Source: Silene latifolia
Taxonomy: Eukaryota > Streptophyta > Magnoliopsida > Caryophyllales > Caryophyllaceae
Length of the DNA: 64,000 bases
NCBI RefSeq assembly: GCF_048544455.1
Contig: NC_133538.1
Span: 438,772,311-438,836,310, forward strand
Direction of reading: 5' to 3'
Positions 21,663 to 33,201 of this stretch are shown here, one piece after another. The notes below the pieces were generated by a model. That model was not told the DNA's origin. It searched no databases and saw only the letters and a list, made by a program, of their open reading frames with translations. The first letter of the stretch is position 1; every line of letters starts with the position of its first letter. The position numbers and the translations under genes are program-made.

Positions 21663-22642
21663 TGTTGGAGCTTGTGTCCTCCACAAATTAGTGTGATAAC
21701 ATTTGTAAATCTCTTACAGGTTCACAAGGGTATACTTCGTATTTTAAACAGTTGATTAAAGATTACCTAATAACGGTTGGCTTGCTAGAAAGTTTGACGT
21801 TATTATCATACAGATGGCGATGATTAACTGGTCCCTAAAGGTCACACCTATAGGATGTGTTTGAGAGATATGGTTATAGAAATATAATCACATTGATGCC
21901 TTATATGACTAAACAGTTAGTCAATGTGTTGATGAGACAATTATTTAATGAAGATTAAATAATATTAGTTGAGACGAATTAACTGTCAATTCGTAAATTA
22001 AATATAATAAGTTATATTTAATTAAATGTATGTAATGTTAGCTTGGACGAATTAATCTGTTAATTCGTAATTAAATGTAATCAGTTATATTTAACATCAA
22101 CAAGATGAATGTGTTATAGTGGTAATAGTGAGGGTACTCAAACCAAGAGGTCATGGGTTCGATCCTCACTAGATGACAATTTACACATTTTATACATTTT
22201 TGGAATAACCGAAAAAAGGAGAAATTAACTCTCTTAATTTCGGTATATGGGCCGAAAATTTGGAAGGAAAATATCTACCCTATTACACCTTATACTCGGT
22301 TTGATAAGGGTATGGTAGATCATAATTTTTCTAACCTAATTTTAACCTAGTTTTGCTCATCATTTTCTCTCATCAGAAAACACACAAAAACCCTAATATT
22401 TACAGAAAATTGGGGATCTCATTCTAGCAATTTTGAGAGGTATTTCTCGGAGCATCTTGGGTGCAACTGATAGGAGAATATCATTGTGATATTGTTCATA
22501 GGCCGAATTAGCTAGGACCGAAGGTTATTTCTAATTCTCTTTACCCTTTTGTTTATGTAATTTAATTTTATGACTAGCATTCATCATGATATATACGTTA
22601 TAGTCCTTAAATTCAAAGGGATGTATACAGATAAATCCCACA
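21663..22642 (+). repeat. 5' LTR of Copia C1
   Basis: Starts TGTTGGAGCTTGTGTCCTCC and ends AAATCCCACA before the primer-binding site. Contains a tRNA-like B box (GGTTCGATCC) at 22156-22165. Confidence 0.95.
22100..22180 (+). repeat. tRNA-derived SINE-like head inside the C1 5' LTR
   Basis: The string TAGTGGTAATAGTGAGGGTA followed by CTCAAACCAAGAGGTCATGG and GTTCGATCC has the A-box/B-box spacing of tRNA-derived SINE heads. The related element C2 has no such block at the same place. It is not a tRNA gene because no cloverleaf stems or anticodon arm are conserved. Confidence 0.6.
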
Positions 22643-24478
22643 AGTGGTATCAGAGCCAAGGCCACGGATTTTAATTTTGATGATTTTCATAAAATTGTTT
22701 GTAAACAATTATTAGGGTTTGCGAAAAAAATATATAATCGGCTGGATTTTTTTTATCCGTGGAATTTTTTTTCTTCCGTCACGGTGAACAGTATTTTTTA
22801 TTAAAAAAAAAAAAAATTCTGTTTTTTTTCTTTTCGGTTTTTCCTGAAAAACCGATTAAAGTTTTTTGCGGCTGTTTTTGTTTATGCCGATTTGAAAAGC
22901 ATCTGATAAAAGAAAATTTTTTTTGTTACTGTTCACAGAGGACAGTTTTTTTTAAAAAAAAAAAAAAAAATTGTCTTGTTTCGGTTTTTTACAGATAAAA
23001 ACCGTGAACAATATGAGAAACGGGCTGTTTTTTTGGTTCTTGCTATTTTTGCCGGAAAAAAAGGGCTTGTTTTTTTTTTCTTAGTTTAGCCGAGACATAT
23101 AAAAAAAAGGATTTTGTTTTTGTTTGTTTTTGCCAATACTAATTATACATTACCTTTACAATGTATGATTAATTGTTGTGAAACGGTTCACAATTTTGAG
23201 ATACCTAATTATTTTAAAGCAGTTTAAAATATTGATGGATTAAATTCATATTACAAGTTTAATATGAATTAAGATTGAAATTAATGTGATTAATTGAGGA
23301 ATTGTCACTTAATTTGTTTTTAAATAGGTGGTTTGGATAAATTAATCAACATAATTAAGGAATTGTGTCATGTATGTTTAATTTATTTTTTAGTTGATGC
23401 ATTTTAATTTTGTTGAATGAATCGTTAAATGAATTTATTTACGTATTTTTTGTAATCGGTTGTAATTTGTAATACTTAGTGTGGCCTTAGTTAATTATGT
23501 TTTCGTAATGAAGGAAACATAATTTTTATGTAATTATGAGATCTCGAATCTCCTTTATTTTTTCTTTAGTTTTGGGTTTTGAAATTAGAATTTAATAAAT
23601 AGGTTTATTATGTAAATTTTATTTATTGTATTTTTCAAAAGAAGACTAAAGATGGAGATTGGAGCTCACTCCCGCTACATGGATCAAGATGGAACATCAA
23701 GACAAGCTTCTCGGGTCCAAGGATGGATTCCAAACTTGTATTTAATGTTCATTTTGATAGGATAGGCCACACTAGGACTTTTATTGTTTTACGTTTTCAT
23801 TCATATTGCTTTTCATTCACATGATAGTTTATGCATCATATTCCGCCTAAAACCAAACCACCTACTACTAAAATGCATGAAAATTGACTCATATAGGTTG
23901 TATGTTAGTTTTCATGGACATACAGATGTCACAGACTTATTAAGCCATCACCTTAGTTTATTCATTCTCGTATGCTAGATATTAGTTCACTTAAAATGAA
24001 TTAAAATAAAGTTGATGAGATCTTCCTCTAAAACGGAAATTGAGATTAGTCTTTATAAGGGCAAACAACTATGAATCCCTTCTTCCTCGGTAGGCATAAT
24101 ATGACCCCTTCTACGTTGGGTAAGTAGTTGTGTTGACTTAGTTTACCTCAACATCATAGTCCGAAGAGTTTCTCGTGATTATGATGAACTAAAGATAGAA
24201 TTTACAGAAATTTATCGACCAAGAATTCTAACGGTAGAATTAGCTAAAAGGTTAGCTTATCAATTTACAGAGAATTGAGTCTTGGGATCATTTATATAAT
24301 TCTTGAGGAAGGTCAATTGTATAAATGTTTTGAGTCTTCGCGTTATGACATTACATCATTAGACTTCAATTAAAATCGATGCACATGCTTATTATTTTTA
24401 TTCTTCTTCTCGTAGTGTAGAACACGTTTATTTTGATAATACTGTTACAACAAAACGTCTGAAAATAACGCAATCCAA
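22643..24478 (+). other. Untranslated leader of Copia C1
   Basis: 1.8 kb between the primer-binding site and gag with several long T and A homopolymer runs (22740-23110) and no conserved ORF. The same arrangement exists in C2 at 56120-58135. The gag start codon of C2 (ATG at 58136) reads ACG in C1 near 24451. Confidence 0.7.
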
Positions 24479-25432
24479 ATGCCTAGTGCCACACTTGGAC
24501 GCGAGTCCTGGCTGAAAATATTCATGGACCAAATGAATCAGTTCACACGTCTGAAAAACGACGGGTCCAACTTTGCGGACTGGGAGGCAGTACTACGGAA
24601 TGCTGCCATTGCTGACGGTAAGCTCAGGTACTTAACTGAGCCAATACCGGTAAACCCAGGCCCCAATGCAGGAGTCAACGAGTCACTCGCTTATAGTGAC
24701 TTCGTTATGGAAGCGGGTGCGATAAAGAACGTACTCATCTTTGCAATGGAAACCAATTTGCAGAGATGCTTCATTGCCCAAGGTGCGAACAAGATTTTCA
24801 CCACGCTCACTAACGAGTTCTCAAAAGCACCGAGAATCGTTACATATGAGCATACCTGTCGCTTCTTTGATGCGAAACTCCAGAAGGGCCAACCGGTTAG
24901 CCCACACATTCTTCACATGATTGAGAATGTCGAGAAGCTGGAGGCACTTGATTGTAAAATCAGTGAGAGCATTGTCATAGACCGAATGCTTCATTCTCTT
25001 CACGATGGTTTTGCCCTTTTCAGGGCGAACTACTACATGAATGACTTGAAAAAGAGTCCTCATGAGCTACACTCCCTTCTCATACAGCCCGAGAAGGATA
25101 TGAAATTGAGTGGGAGCATGAAGCAGGATGTTCTAACGATTTCCAATAAGGGTAAAGGTAAGGGCAAGGCTCATGGCGACCTAGCTGTAGGTAAGCCAAA
25201 GTTTAAAAAGCCAGGAAAAGGTAAGAGTGGGCCCGGTGAGACTAGTGGCTCACAGGGCAAGGCAAAGAGCAAGGGCGGTGACATTGAGTGCCACCATTGT
25301 CACAAGACTGGACATTGGAGGAGGAACTGTTCCGTGTACCGTGAGGACATAAAAGCAGGCCGCGTCGTTCCTGTTGGTATGTCATCTTATATTCATATGA
25401 TTGAGATTAACCATGCAAGTTTCGGAACTTGA
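24479..25432 (+). pseudogene. Copia C1 gag with zinc knuckle, truncated by nonsense codon
   Basis: The gag begins in frame with PMPSATLGRESWLKIFMDQM; the authentic start used by the sister copy is mutated, so the first ATG here is internal. The nucleocapsid knuckle CHHCHKTGHWRRNC (CX2CX4HX4C) is intact. A TGA replaces the tryptophan just before the protease motif (the sister copy reads WVLDTGCGSH), ending the frame at 25432. In the element this protein forms the virus-like particle and packages RNA. Confidence 0.92.
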
Positions 25433-26276
25433 GTACTTGATACTGGTTGTGGTTCTCATCTGTGTAATTATTTGCAGGACCTAAAGAACATCTTACCTCT
25501 CGAAAAGGGTGATGTGGACCTGCGAGTCGGGAATGGAGCACGAGTTGCTGCAGTCTCGAAGGGAACATATGTAATGCAACTCCCTAGTGGTTTTGAGTTA
25601 TTTTTATATAACTGTTACTATGTACCCAGTTTATCTAAGAACATTATTTCTATTTCCGTACTTAAGATAGACGGTTTTGCATTTTCAATAAAGGATAATA
25701 GCTGTATTTTCTTTTTAATGAAATGATTTATGGCAAAGCAGTTTCCATGAATGGAATTTACTTCTTAGATCAAACCACGGAAGTATTACACATGAATAAT
25801 AAGAAATTAAAGGTTGGTGACAAAGATCAAACCTATCTATGGCATTGTCGAATGGGACACATAAAGGAGAAACGCGTAAAGAAACTCGTCGATAATGGAA
25901 CTATTCCCGCATTCGAATTTTCCGCATATGGCATGTGTGAATCATGTCTCATTGGTAAAATGACTCGAATTTCCTTCAAAGGTGTTGGAATGCGCGCTAG
26001 TGACCTATTAGGACTCATACATACTGATGTTTGTGGACCTATGTCAATTACCGCTAGAGATTGCTATGGATATTTTATCACTTTCACGGACGATTTGAGT
26101 AGATACGGATATGTCTACTTAATGAAGCATAAAAGTGAGTCCTTTTAGAAATTCAAGGAATACCAGAACAGGGTACAGAACCAACTGGGTAGAAAGGTAA
26201 AGCACTCCATTCAGATCGGGGTGGCGAATATCTTTCAAATGAGTTTGATCAACACCTGAAAGACTAAGGAATCGTT
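25433..26276 (+). pseudogene. Copia C1 protease and integrase N-terminal region, broken
   Basis: After the TGA the frame continues with VLDTGCGSHLCN and the protease body, then shifts by one base near 25712, resumes with KVGDKDQTYLWHCRMGHIKE and CESCLIGKM (zinc-binding part of integrase) and IHTDVCGPM and TFTDDLSRYGYVYLMK. A TAG at about 26146 interrupts the core, and a further one-base indel near 26195 removes the SDRGGEY block from frame. Compared by eye with the sister element at 59100-59950. Confidence 0.88.
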
Positions 26277-27923
26277 TTGCAGTTAACTCCACCTGGAACA
26301 CCTCAATTTAATGGTGTGTCCGAACGGAGAAATCGAACCTTACTTGATATGGTTCGATCCTTGATGAGTCACACGGTAGTGCCTGATTCATTATGGGGTT
26401 TTGCTCTTTTGTCAGCTGCTCTTATACTTAACCGAAGTCCGACTAAAGCTGTCGACAAGACTCTATATGAAATGTGGAAGGGAACGGTCCCTAACTTGTC
26501 CTTTATTCGGGTTTGGGGCTGCGAGGCTTATGTCAAGTGGAGACACGAGGGTAAGCTCGGCCTGCGATCGGTCAAGACATACTTTATAGGTTATCCAAAA
26601 GGAACATTTGGTCATTACTTCTATTCGCCTACCGAACATCGAGTTTTTGTTGCGGCTAGTGCGACGTTCTTAGAGAAAGAATTTCTCGAGAACAAGACGA
26701 GTAATAGAACCTTCGAGCTGTCAGAGATTTCAGAACCAACAACCGAGGAACAGATGGAGGAAGTTGTTCCTCCAACTAATGATACAGTTAATATTCCTGA
26801 GGAACCTAGGAGGTCGGGTAGAGTCTCTCGTCCTCCGGACAAATACATTGGTATGGTCGAGGAGAATGACGTTTTACTCCTAGAGAGTAATGAACCCGCT
26901 ACCTATAAAGGTGCTATGGCCTATTCCGACTCAAAGCTATGGCTCGAAGCCATGCAATCCGAGATGGACTCCATGTATGAGAATGACGTAGGAGATCTAG
27001 TTGATTTACCTAATAAGTTAAAACCGCTACAGTGCAAATGGCTTTACAAAATAAAGCGTTCTGTAGACGCGCAACCAGATACCTATAAGGCACGACTAGT
27101 GGCAAAAGGTTTCACTCAAGTGCACGGATTGCATTATGATGAGATTTTTGCACCTGTAGTCATGCTACGTTCCATTCGGATAATCTTAGCGATTGCCGTT
27201 TTTCATGATTATGAAATTTGGCAAATGGATGTGAAAACCGCCTTCTTAAATGGTTATTTGGAGGAAGAGTTGTACATGGTGCAACCCAAAGGTTTCATAG
27301 ATCCTAAACATCCTAAGAAAGTATGCAAGCTTAAGAGTTCCATTTATGGTCTTAAGCAAGCTTCTCGGAGTTGGAATCATCGTTTCGACCAGGTGATAAA
27401 AGAGTATGGTTCCACTCGATCGATCGAAGAACCATGCTTATATTTCAAGTCGAGTGAGAGCAATATTCTATTCTTGATATTGTATGTCGATGACATACTT
27501 CTGATTGGCAATGACATTCCTCTCCTATCTTCGGTTAAAGAATGGTTGAAGAACCATTTCCAGTTGAAAGATATGGGTGAGGCACAACGCATATTGGGAA
27601 TCCGTATCTACCGAGATAGATCACGACGGACGTTATCACTTAGTCAAGAGTCTTATTTGGATAAGATTCTTGATAAGTTCATCATGACAAATTCCAAGAA
27701 GGGGAACCTTCCAATGACGTCTGGGATGCAGTTGAGCAAGTCTCAGTCACCCACGACGCCTGAAGGGGTTGAGCGCATGAGTCGTGTTCCTTATGCATCA
27801 GCTATAGGATCAATCATGTATGCCATGATATGCACACGTCCAGACGTGGCATATGCATTGAGTATGACGAGTCGGTACCAAAAGAATCCATGTAACTACG
27901 GAGGACTAAGGATTGGGTATTGA
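26277..27923 (+). pseudogene. Copia C1 integrase end and reverse transcriptase
   Basis: A 548-codon open frame starts inside the integrase core at QLTPPGTPQFNGVSERRNRT and runs through the hinge PRRSGRVSRPPDKYIGMVEE into [62 protein letters not shown] and ILYVDDILLIGND. The YVDD catalytic aspartates are intact, unlike in the sister copy C2. The frame ends where about 39 bases are missing relative to C2 (after SMTSRYQKNP). Confidence 0.93.
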
Positions 27924-28190
27924 CTTATGGAGGAGATACTAAGCTATGCGCAACCGGTTACGCAGATGCTAGCTTCCAAACGGATCGAGATGATTAGAAA
28001 TCTCAGTCTAGATTCGTTCTTACTCTTAATGGTGTCATGCGGTCACCGGGAATAGTTCCAAACAGGAAGTTGTAGCAGATTCTACTACTGAGCCATTGAA
28101 GTATGATAAGCATGGAGGGCACGTTATTTCCATGAGAATTAAACGTGTTCCTGAGTTGTAATAGTTGATTATGAATTTGATACATTATCT
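27924..28190 (+). pseudogene. Copia C1 RNase H remnant with large internal deletion
   Basis: Only scraps survive: GGLRIGY, a QTDRDD segment with a stop, and DSTTEPLKYDKHGGHV. Relative to C2 roughly 270 bases encoding most of RNase H are missing between DSTT and PLKYDKH. The end of pol is marked by KRVPEL and a stop. Confidence 0.8.
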
Positions 28191-28945
28191 TTTTCATATA
28201 CTATTTATAACTTCATCGTATTAATATAATATTTTATTTTTCATGTGGATTGTACTGACAACTTTGAACGCCACAAAGTGAACTGAATTACATTATATTT
28301 TGTTTGGTCCGTAATCACCTACAAGAGCTGATAACTCTGGCTATTATATTGTGCAGTCGATTGATGGTAGGTTCAACGAGCCATAAGTCAAACTGTTGAC
28401 TGATCGATCACAAATGCGAGATTATAACGATACCTCGTAGGACAAATTTTTGTGACAACGTAATGGAGTCCTAAATGTTTAAAAACATTCGGTGCTAGGT
28501 CGTGGATAGGACATCCATTGTGTTCCTAGAGTCAATTCTATTGACTATCGACTGTCTCTTGAGATTAAGGCATTTTTTGGGTGACTTTGATTTCTTTCTC
28601 ACCGTCTACCGTAACTGGAGGCTAAGTAGATTTTTTCTGGGTCATTTCATATTGTGCTTACATCTGCAGGATTCGAGTTGAGGAAAATATCCAACCTTTA
28701 TCAGGTATAGTTATTTCTCAGGGCCACTCGAGGAGTTGTAACTGAAATGCATGGCCATGCTCGAATGTTGATTCGTTTATCAGTTAAGTTACTCTCTAGT
28801 CGGGGAAACCACTCTTGATAATGATCGCTTGTAAAATACGACCTTTGTGAATACGGATTTGCAAATTGTTTTACATTGAGTGGGAGAAATTTTAGGATAT
28901 GAGAATCAGTTATCGCACATACACTTGTGAGGACAAGTGGGAGTT
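28191..28945 (+). other. 3' untranslated region of Copia C1
   Basis: No ORF. Closely parallels 62160-62930 of C2. It ends in a polypurine tract (GGACAAGTGGGAGTT) directly before the 3' LTR. Confidence 0.75.
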
Positions 28946-29925
28946 TGTTGGAGCTTGTGTCCTCCACAAATTAGTGTGATAACATTTGTAAATCTCTTAC
29001 AGGTTCACAAGGGTATACTTCGTATTTTAATCAGTTGATTAACGATTACCTAATAATGGTTGGCTTGCTAGAAAGTTTGACGTTATTATCATACAGATGG
29101 CGGTGATCAACTGGTCCCTAAAGGTCACACCTATAGGATTTGTTTGAGAGATGTGGTTATAGAAATATAATCACATTGATGCCTTATATGACTAAACAGT
29201 TAGTCAATGTGTTGATGAGACAATTATTTAATGAAGATTAAATAATATTAGTTGAGACGAATTAACTGTCAATTCGTAAATTGAATATAATAAGTTATAT
29301 TTAATTAAATGTATGTAATGTTAGCTTGGACGAATTAATCTGTTAATTAGTAATTAAATGTAATCGGTTATATTTAACATCAACAAGATGAATATGTCAT
29401 AGTGGTAATAGTGAGGGTACTCAAACCAAGAGGTCATGGGTTCGATCCTCACAAGATGACAATTTACACATTTTATACATTTTTGGAATAACCGAAAAAA
29501 GGAGAAATTAACTCTCTTAATTTCGGTATATGGGCCGAAAATTTGGAAGGAAAATATCTACCCTATTACACCTTATACTCGGTTTGATAAGGGTATGGTA
29601 GATCATAATTTTTCTAACCTAATTTTAACCTAGTTTTGCTCATCATTTTCTCTCATCAGAAAACACACAAAAACCCTAATATTTACAGAAAATTGGGGAT
29701 CTTATTCTAGCAATTTTGAGGGGTATTTCTCGAAGTATCTTGGGTGCAACTGATAGGAGAATATCATTGTGATATTGTTCATAGGTCGAATTAGCTAGGA
29801 CCGAAGGTTATTTCTAATTCTCTTTACCCTTTTGTTTATGTAATTTAATTTTATGACTAGCATTCATCATGATATATTCGTTATAGTCCTTAAATTCAAA
29901 GGGATACATACAGATAAATTCCACA
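28946..29925 (+). repeat. 3' LTR of Copia C1
   Basis: 980 bp, the same length as the 5' LTR, with about 20 differences. The tRNA-like head recurs at 29384-29461 (B box 29439-29448). Confidence 0.95.
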
Positions 29926-30864
29926 ACGGCCACCACGATGGCCTCTGCCTCCACGAGGAGAATACCCATGCTTGTCCCAACAATTTTCTTCAGTGTGATA
30001 GTACTTTTCACAATGAGTGCACGATAGTGGTTCAGTCTCCGTATGTTCATTTGTCGATGCATTTCCACACCCCCGACTTCCTGCAAAATTTTTCTGGACA
30101 GTCTGAACAGCCATTGTCGCGTCCTGTTGCTCCTCTTTTTCACGCGTCACTGCACTGTGCCTCTCTTCACGCAGGACAAGCGAGTATGCTCGACTTAGAG
30201 ATGTGATGGTGTCTTCCATCAGAAGATTAGAAATAAGATGGCCATAGAGCACTGTGTCCAATCCCATAAGGAATTGGTGAACCTTCTCGTCATCTCGCTC
30301 TTTGATTAGAGCGGCAGCTACTCCGCAAGTGCATTGTGGAAAGCGGCTGTGACTTGCCAATTTGTCCCAAATAGTCTTCAAACGAGTGTATTACTCAACC
30401 ACGGAGTCCTTGCCTTGCTTACATTAGTTGAGGTCGCTTTTTAACTGATGAACACGCGGTGCGTTGCCCATCGAATATCGCTCCTTCAATTCATTCCATA
30501 TCTCTGTCACAGTGGCAGAGAAAGTGATGCTAGGGCGAAGCTTTGAGTCAATGACGTTTTTAAGCCATCCTTTAACCATGGCGTTGCATTGTCGCCAAGC
30601 AACTGATTCAATACTTTCTTCTGTGCTCGTATCCGTGACAGGTTTCTTTATGCGTCCCTCAACAAAACTTAATTAATTTTCCACATCGAGACCGTTAAGA
30701 ACGGCATCGGCCCAAATGTCGTAATAGTCTCCATTGAAAATTGTTTGAGTTAACATTAAACTCGGAAATTCGGACGGGTGGAGATACAACGGAGAATACG
30801 GAGGTATTGTATCGAATTTTTGGCCTCCGTTCCCTTTGCTCTCGCCACTTCCTGTTTTTGTCAT
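29926..30864 (-). pseudogene. Copia (short-LTR element) gag, N-terminal part, broken
   Basis: This is the continuation of the minus-strand element beyond the C1 insertion. From about 30864 the frame reads FDTIPPYSPLYLHPSEFPSL and IFNGDYYDIWADAVLNGLDV, a Copia gag N-terminus, then a stop at 30673. It resumes at 30381 with ECDDEKVHQFLMGLD-like gag sequence (KVHQFLMGLDTVLYGHLISN) and the zinc knuckle CTHCEKYYHTEENC followed by a Gly/Arg-rich tail cut at the C1 insertion. A stop near 30390 lies between the pieces. Confidence 0.88.
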
Positions 30865-30912
30865 TGTATGTTATGAATTTTGCACCAAGATCTTAAAAAA
30901 CCATTGATACCA

Positions 30913-31116
30913 TGATAAACGTAACAATGGTGTTGGAGAATTGTGTTTGTATTATATTTGGTGCCCAAGAGTGTGTACAAGCATTACAATATATAGCTAG
31001 CAAAGATCAAACTCTAACTAAGAATCCCTACAAATAAGGTAACTAATATATACAATATACTATAATTATGATACAAGAAAGAAATATGTGATAATATCCT
31101 AATGAATATTCTTACA
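30913..31116 (-). repeat. 5' LTR of the short-LTR Copia element
   Basis: 204 bp, minus-strand start TGTAAGAATATTCATTAGGA and end ACGTTTATCA, next to a TGGTATCAATGG primer-site-like sequence. Confidence 0.94.
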
Positions 31117-31644
31117 GCATCAAAGTTACATACTATATTTAATCTGATTGAGAAGAAATTAATAGATTTTAGAGAGATAATATGTTTTTTTCTTTAGTCC
31201 GATGCGTTTTTTTATGGAGTTTTTTTTATTTAAATGTCATGGGATCTAATCTCAGCCATCTAGTTCAAATGAGTCCACCTAAAAAAAATAAGTCTTAAGT
31301 CATATTCTAAATCATTAGATCTTATAAGATTGATGGTTAAAGCAAAATCATACTCACCCACTAGTAATTAATGCTAGATTAATTTCTCTCTTTCATACAT
31401 TAAATTCCCAATTCATCCATTAATTAGATTCTCTCACATCAAATATAAAAAATAATGGTTTTAAAATCTGAATTTTTATTCCCGCGTAAAATTGAAGCGG
31501 TTTTCTTAAAATGCTTCGTAAAAGTTCATTCGGACTCCGATTAAGGCGAAACAAAAGTCTAAATTTATTATTTTTTTGAGCCTGTCGCAATGGTAATATT
31601 TTCGTATACCATTTATTTTTCGAAAATTTTAGTACTGCTCGGTG
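31117..31644. other. Flank right of the short-LTR Copia element
   Basis: AT-rich, no ORF beyond a possible 24-codon continuation of the frame at 17860-18020. The words GGGATCTAATCTCAGCCATC near 31240 faintly resemble the block at 36140-36195. Confidence 0.35.
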
Positions 31645-32190
31645 AATCGGAAGTTAAACCATATCCGCTTGAAGTTACAAAATAACCGCTTGAAGTTACA
31701 TCAAATTTACACTATATCTACTTGAAATCAATTAATTAATTTGTATTTACATTATATATACTTGAATTTAATTAATTAATTTGCTCATATACTTGAATTT
31801 ACACATTATCAATTGAAGTTACACCATATTTACTTGAAGTTACAATATATCGGCTTAAAGTTACACCCAATTTATGTCACATCTACTTGAAATTAATTAA
31901 TTAATTTACTCATATACTTGATTTTACATATTATCAGTTGAAGTTACACCATATCAGATTAAAGTTACCCATATTTACTTGAAATTACATTATATATTTA
32001 TATCTAATTAAAATTACAACATATCTACTTGAAATTACACCATCTTTACTTCAATGTTATACTATATTATATTTAAGTTACATCATATCTATTTCAAGTT
32101 AAACAATAGAAGTATGTGATTAAAGTTACACCATATTTACTTAAAGTTACACTATTTTTGATTAAAGTTACACTATTGTTTATTAAAGTT

Positions 32191-32392
32191 GAGTCCATTT
32201 CTGAAATAATGGTCAAAAATAAAATATTTGTCGTTTTGGGTCGGTTTTGAAAATATTTGTCAAAATGGTGTCCACGTAGGCTCGTGATTTCTAGACCTGA
32301 AACACGTCACTACTAATGGCGTGTTTTGTGAAGGAAACACGCCATTAGTAGTGGCGTGTCTTTACAACAATTTTTTTCCTCAACTGACTGAA

Positions 32393-32430
<38 letters not shown>

Positions 32431-32677
32431 ACACAAGACACGCCATTAGGGGTGGCGTGTTTCCCCTCCGAAACCCGCCATTCCCAATGGCGTGTTTGTT
32501 TTAGTCCATTTTTTAATGAAGTTTCTTTCCGTACTCATTATAAACACGCCATTGGTAATGGCGTGTTTTAGGTCCAGAAATCCCGAGCCTACGTGGACAC
32601 CATTTTGACAAATATTTTCAAAACTGACCCAAAACGACAAATATTTTATTTTTGACCATTATTTCAAAAATGGATTC
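32191..32677. mobile_element. MULE-like MITE with ~117-bp terminal inverted repeats
   Basis: The left end GAGTCCATTTCTGAAATAAT and the reverse complement of the right end GAATCCATTTTTGAAATAAT match over about 117 bases with roughly six mismatches. The flanks are both ATTAAAGTT (32182-32190 and 32678-32686), a 9-bp duplication as made by Mutator-like transposases; however this word also occurs in every unit of the surrounding array, so the duplication is suggestive, not proof. The interior holds a long A tract (32395-32428) and several palindromes. No coding capacity. Confidence 0.82.
32309..32570. repeat. Cluster of five CACGCCATT...AATGGCGTG palindromes in the MITE
   Basis: Near-perfect short inverted repeats built on CACGCCATT/AATGGCGTG lie at about 32309, 32335, 32443, 32472 and 32542, each 20-24 bases with a 3-6 base loop (for example ACACGCCATTGGTAATGGCG). 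They would form a row of hairpins in single-stranded form. Confidence 0.85.
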
Positions 32678-33201
32678 ATTAAAGTTACACTATTTCCGAT
32701 TAAAGTTACACTATTTTTTATTAAAGTTACACCCTATCTACTTAAAGTTACATTATTTCTGATTAAAGTTATACGAACTTTCATTAAAGTTACATTATTT
32801 CTGATTAAAGTTACACTTTTTCTGATTAAAGTTACACTATTTTTCATTAAAGTTACACTATTTCTGATTAAAGTTATACTATTTCTGATTAAAGTTGCAC
32901 TATTTTTCATTAAAGTTACACTATTTTTCATTAAAGTTACACTATTTCTGATTAAAGTTACACTATTTCTGATTAAAGTTACATCATATCTACTTAAAGT
33001 TACACTATTTGTGATTAAAGTTACACTATTTTTTCATTAAAGTTGTACTATTTCTGATTAAAGTTACACCATATCTACTTAATGTTACACTATTTTTTAT
33101 TAAAGTTACACTATTTCTGATTAATGTTACGCCATATACTCTTAAAGTTACAACATATCCCATTGAAGTTACACTTCTTTTACACTCACATTTACTTGAA
33201 A

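Larger units (their letters stand above)
21663..29925 (+). mobile_element. Ty1/Copia retrotransposon C1 (plus), nested in the minus-strand Copia gag
   Basis: Two 980-bp LTRs (21663-22642 and 28946-29925) are flanked by the perfect duplication ACGGC (21658-21662 and 29926-29930), which lies within the Gly/Arg-rich gag codons of the host element. The Met-tRNA primer site TGGTATCAGAGCC follows the 5' LTR and AAGTGGGAGTT precedes the 3' LTR. By eye the LTRs differ at about 20 positions (roughly 2%). The coding region has a lost start codon, several stops and frameshifts and two deletions, so C1 is non-autonomous. It belongs to the same family as the element at 55064-63975. Confidence 0.96.
18021..31116 (-). 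mobile_element. Short-LTR Ty1/Copia retrotransposon (minus), interrupted by a second Copia element
   Basis: Two ~205-bp LTRs at 18021-18226 and 30913-31116 are flanked by the perfect 5-bp duplication GCATC (18016-18020 and 31117-31121). The minus-strand polyprotein runs from gag at about 30864 to a stop at 18236-18234. A polypurine tract (TTGAGGGGGAGTG) abuts the 3' LTR and a Met-tRNA-like primer site (TGGTATCA) abuts the 5' LTR. Without the nested 8.3-kb element the length is about 4.8 kb, a normal size for short-LTR Copia elements of the Ale/Retrofit kind, to which I tentatively assign it. The frame has several stops, so it is defective independently of the insertion. Confidence 0.93.
31645..33195. 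repeat. Tandem array of a ~21-bp AAAGTTACA unit
   Basis: Repeats of the form CTATTTCTGATTAAAGTTAC or CTTGAAGTTACACCATATCT recur at about 21-bp spacing, with more than forty copies, more ordered towards 32680-33140. A 487-bp MITE at 32191-32677 is inserted in it. Period 21 leaves a minus-strand frame of heptad-like TLIRNSV repeats open at 32734-32931; this is not a gene. Confidence 0.88.

Noticed and set aside
22130..22170. tRNA gene
   Set aside because: Only A/B-box-like sequence is present; no acceptor stem or anticodon loop can be drawn, and it lies identically in both LTRs.
32734..32931. Minus-strand ORF with TLIRNSV repeats
   Set aside because: It is the 21-bp AAAGTTACA array read in frame.
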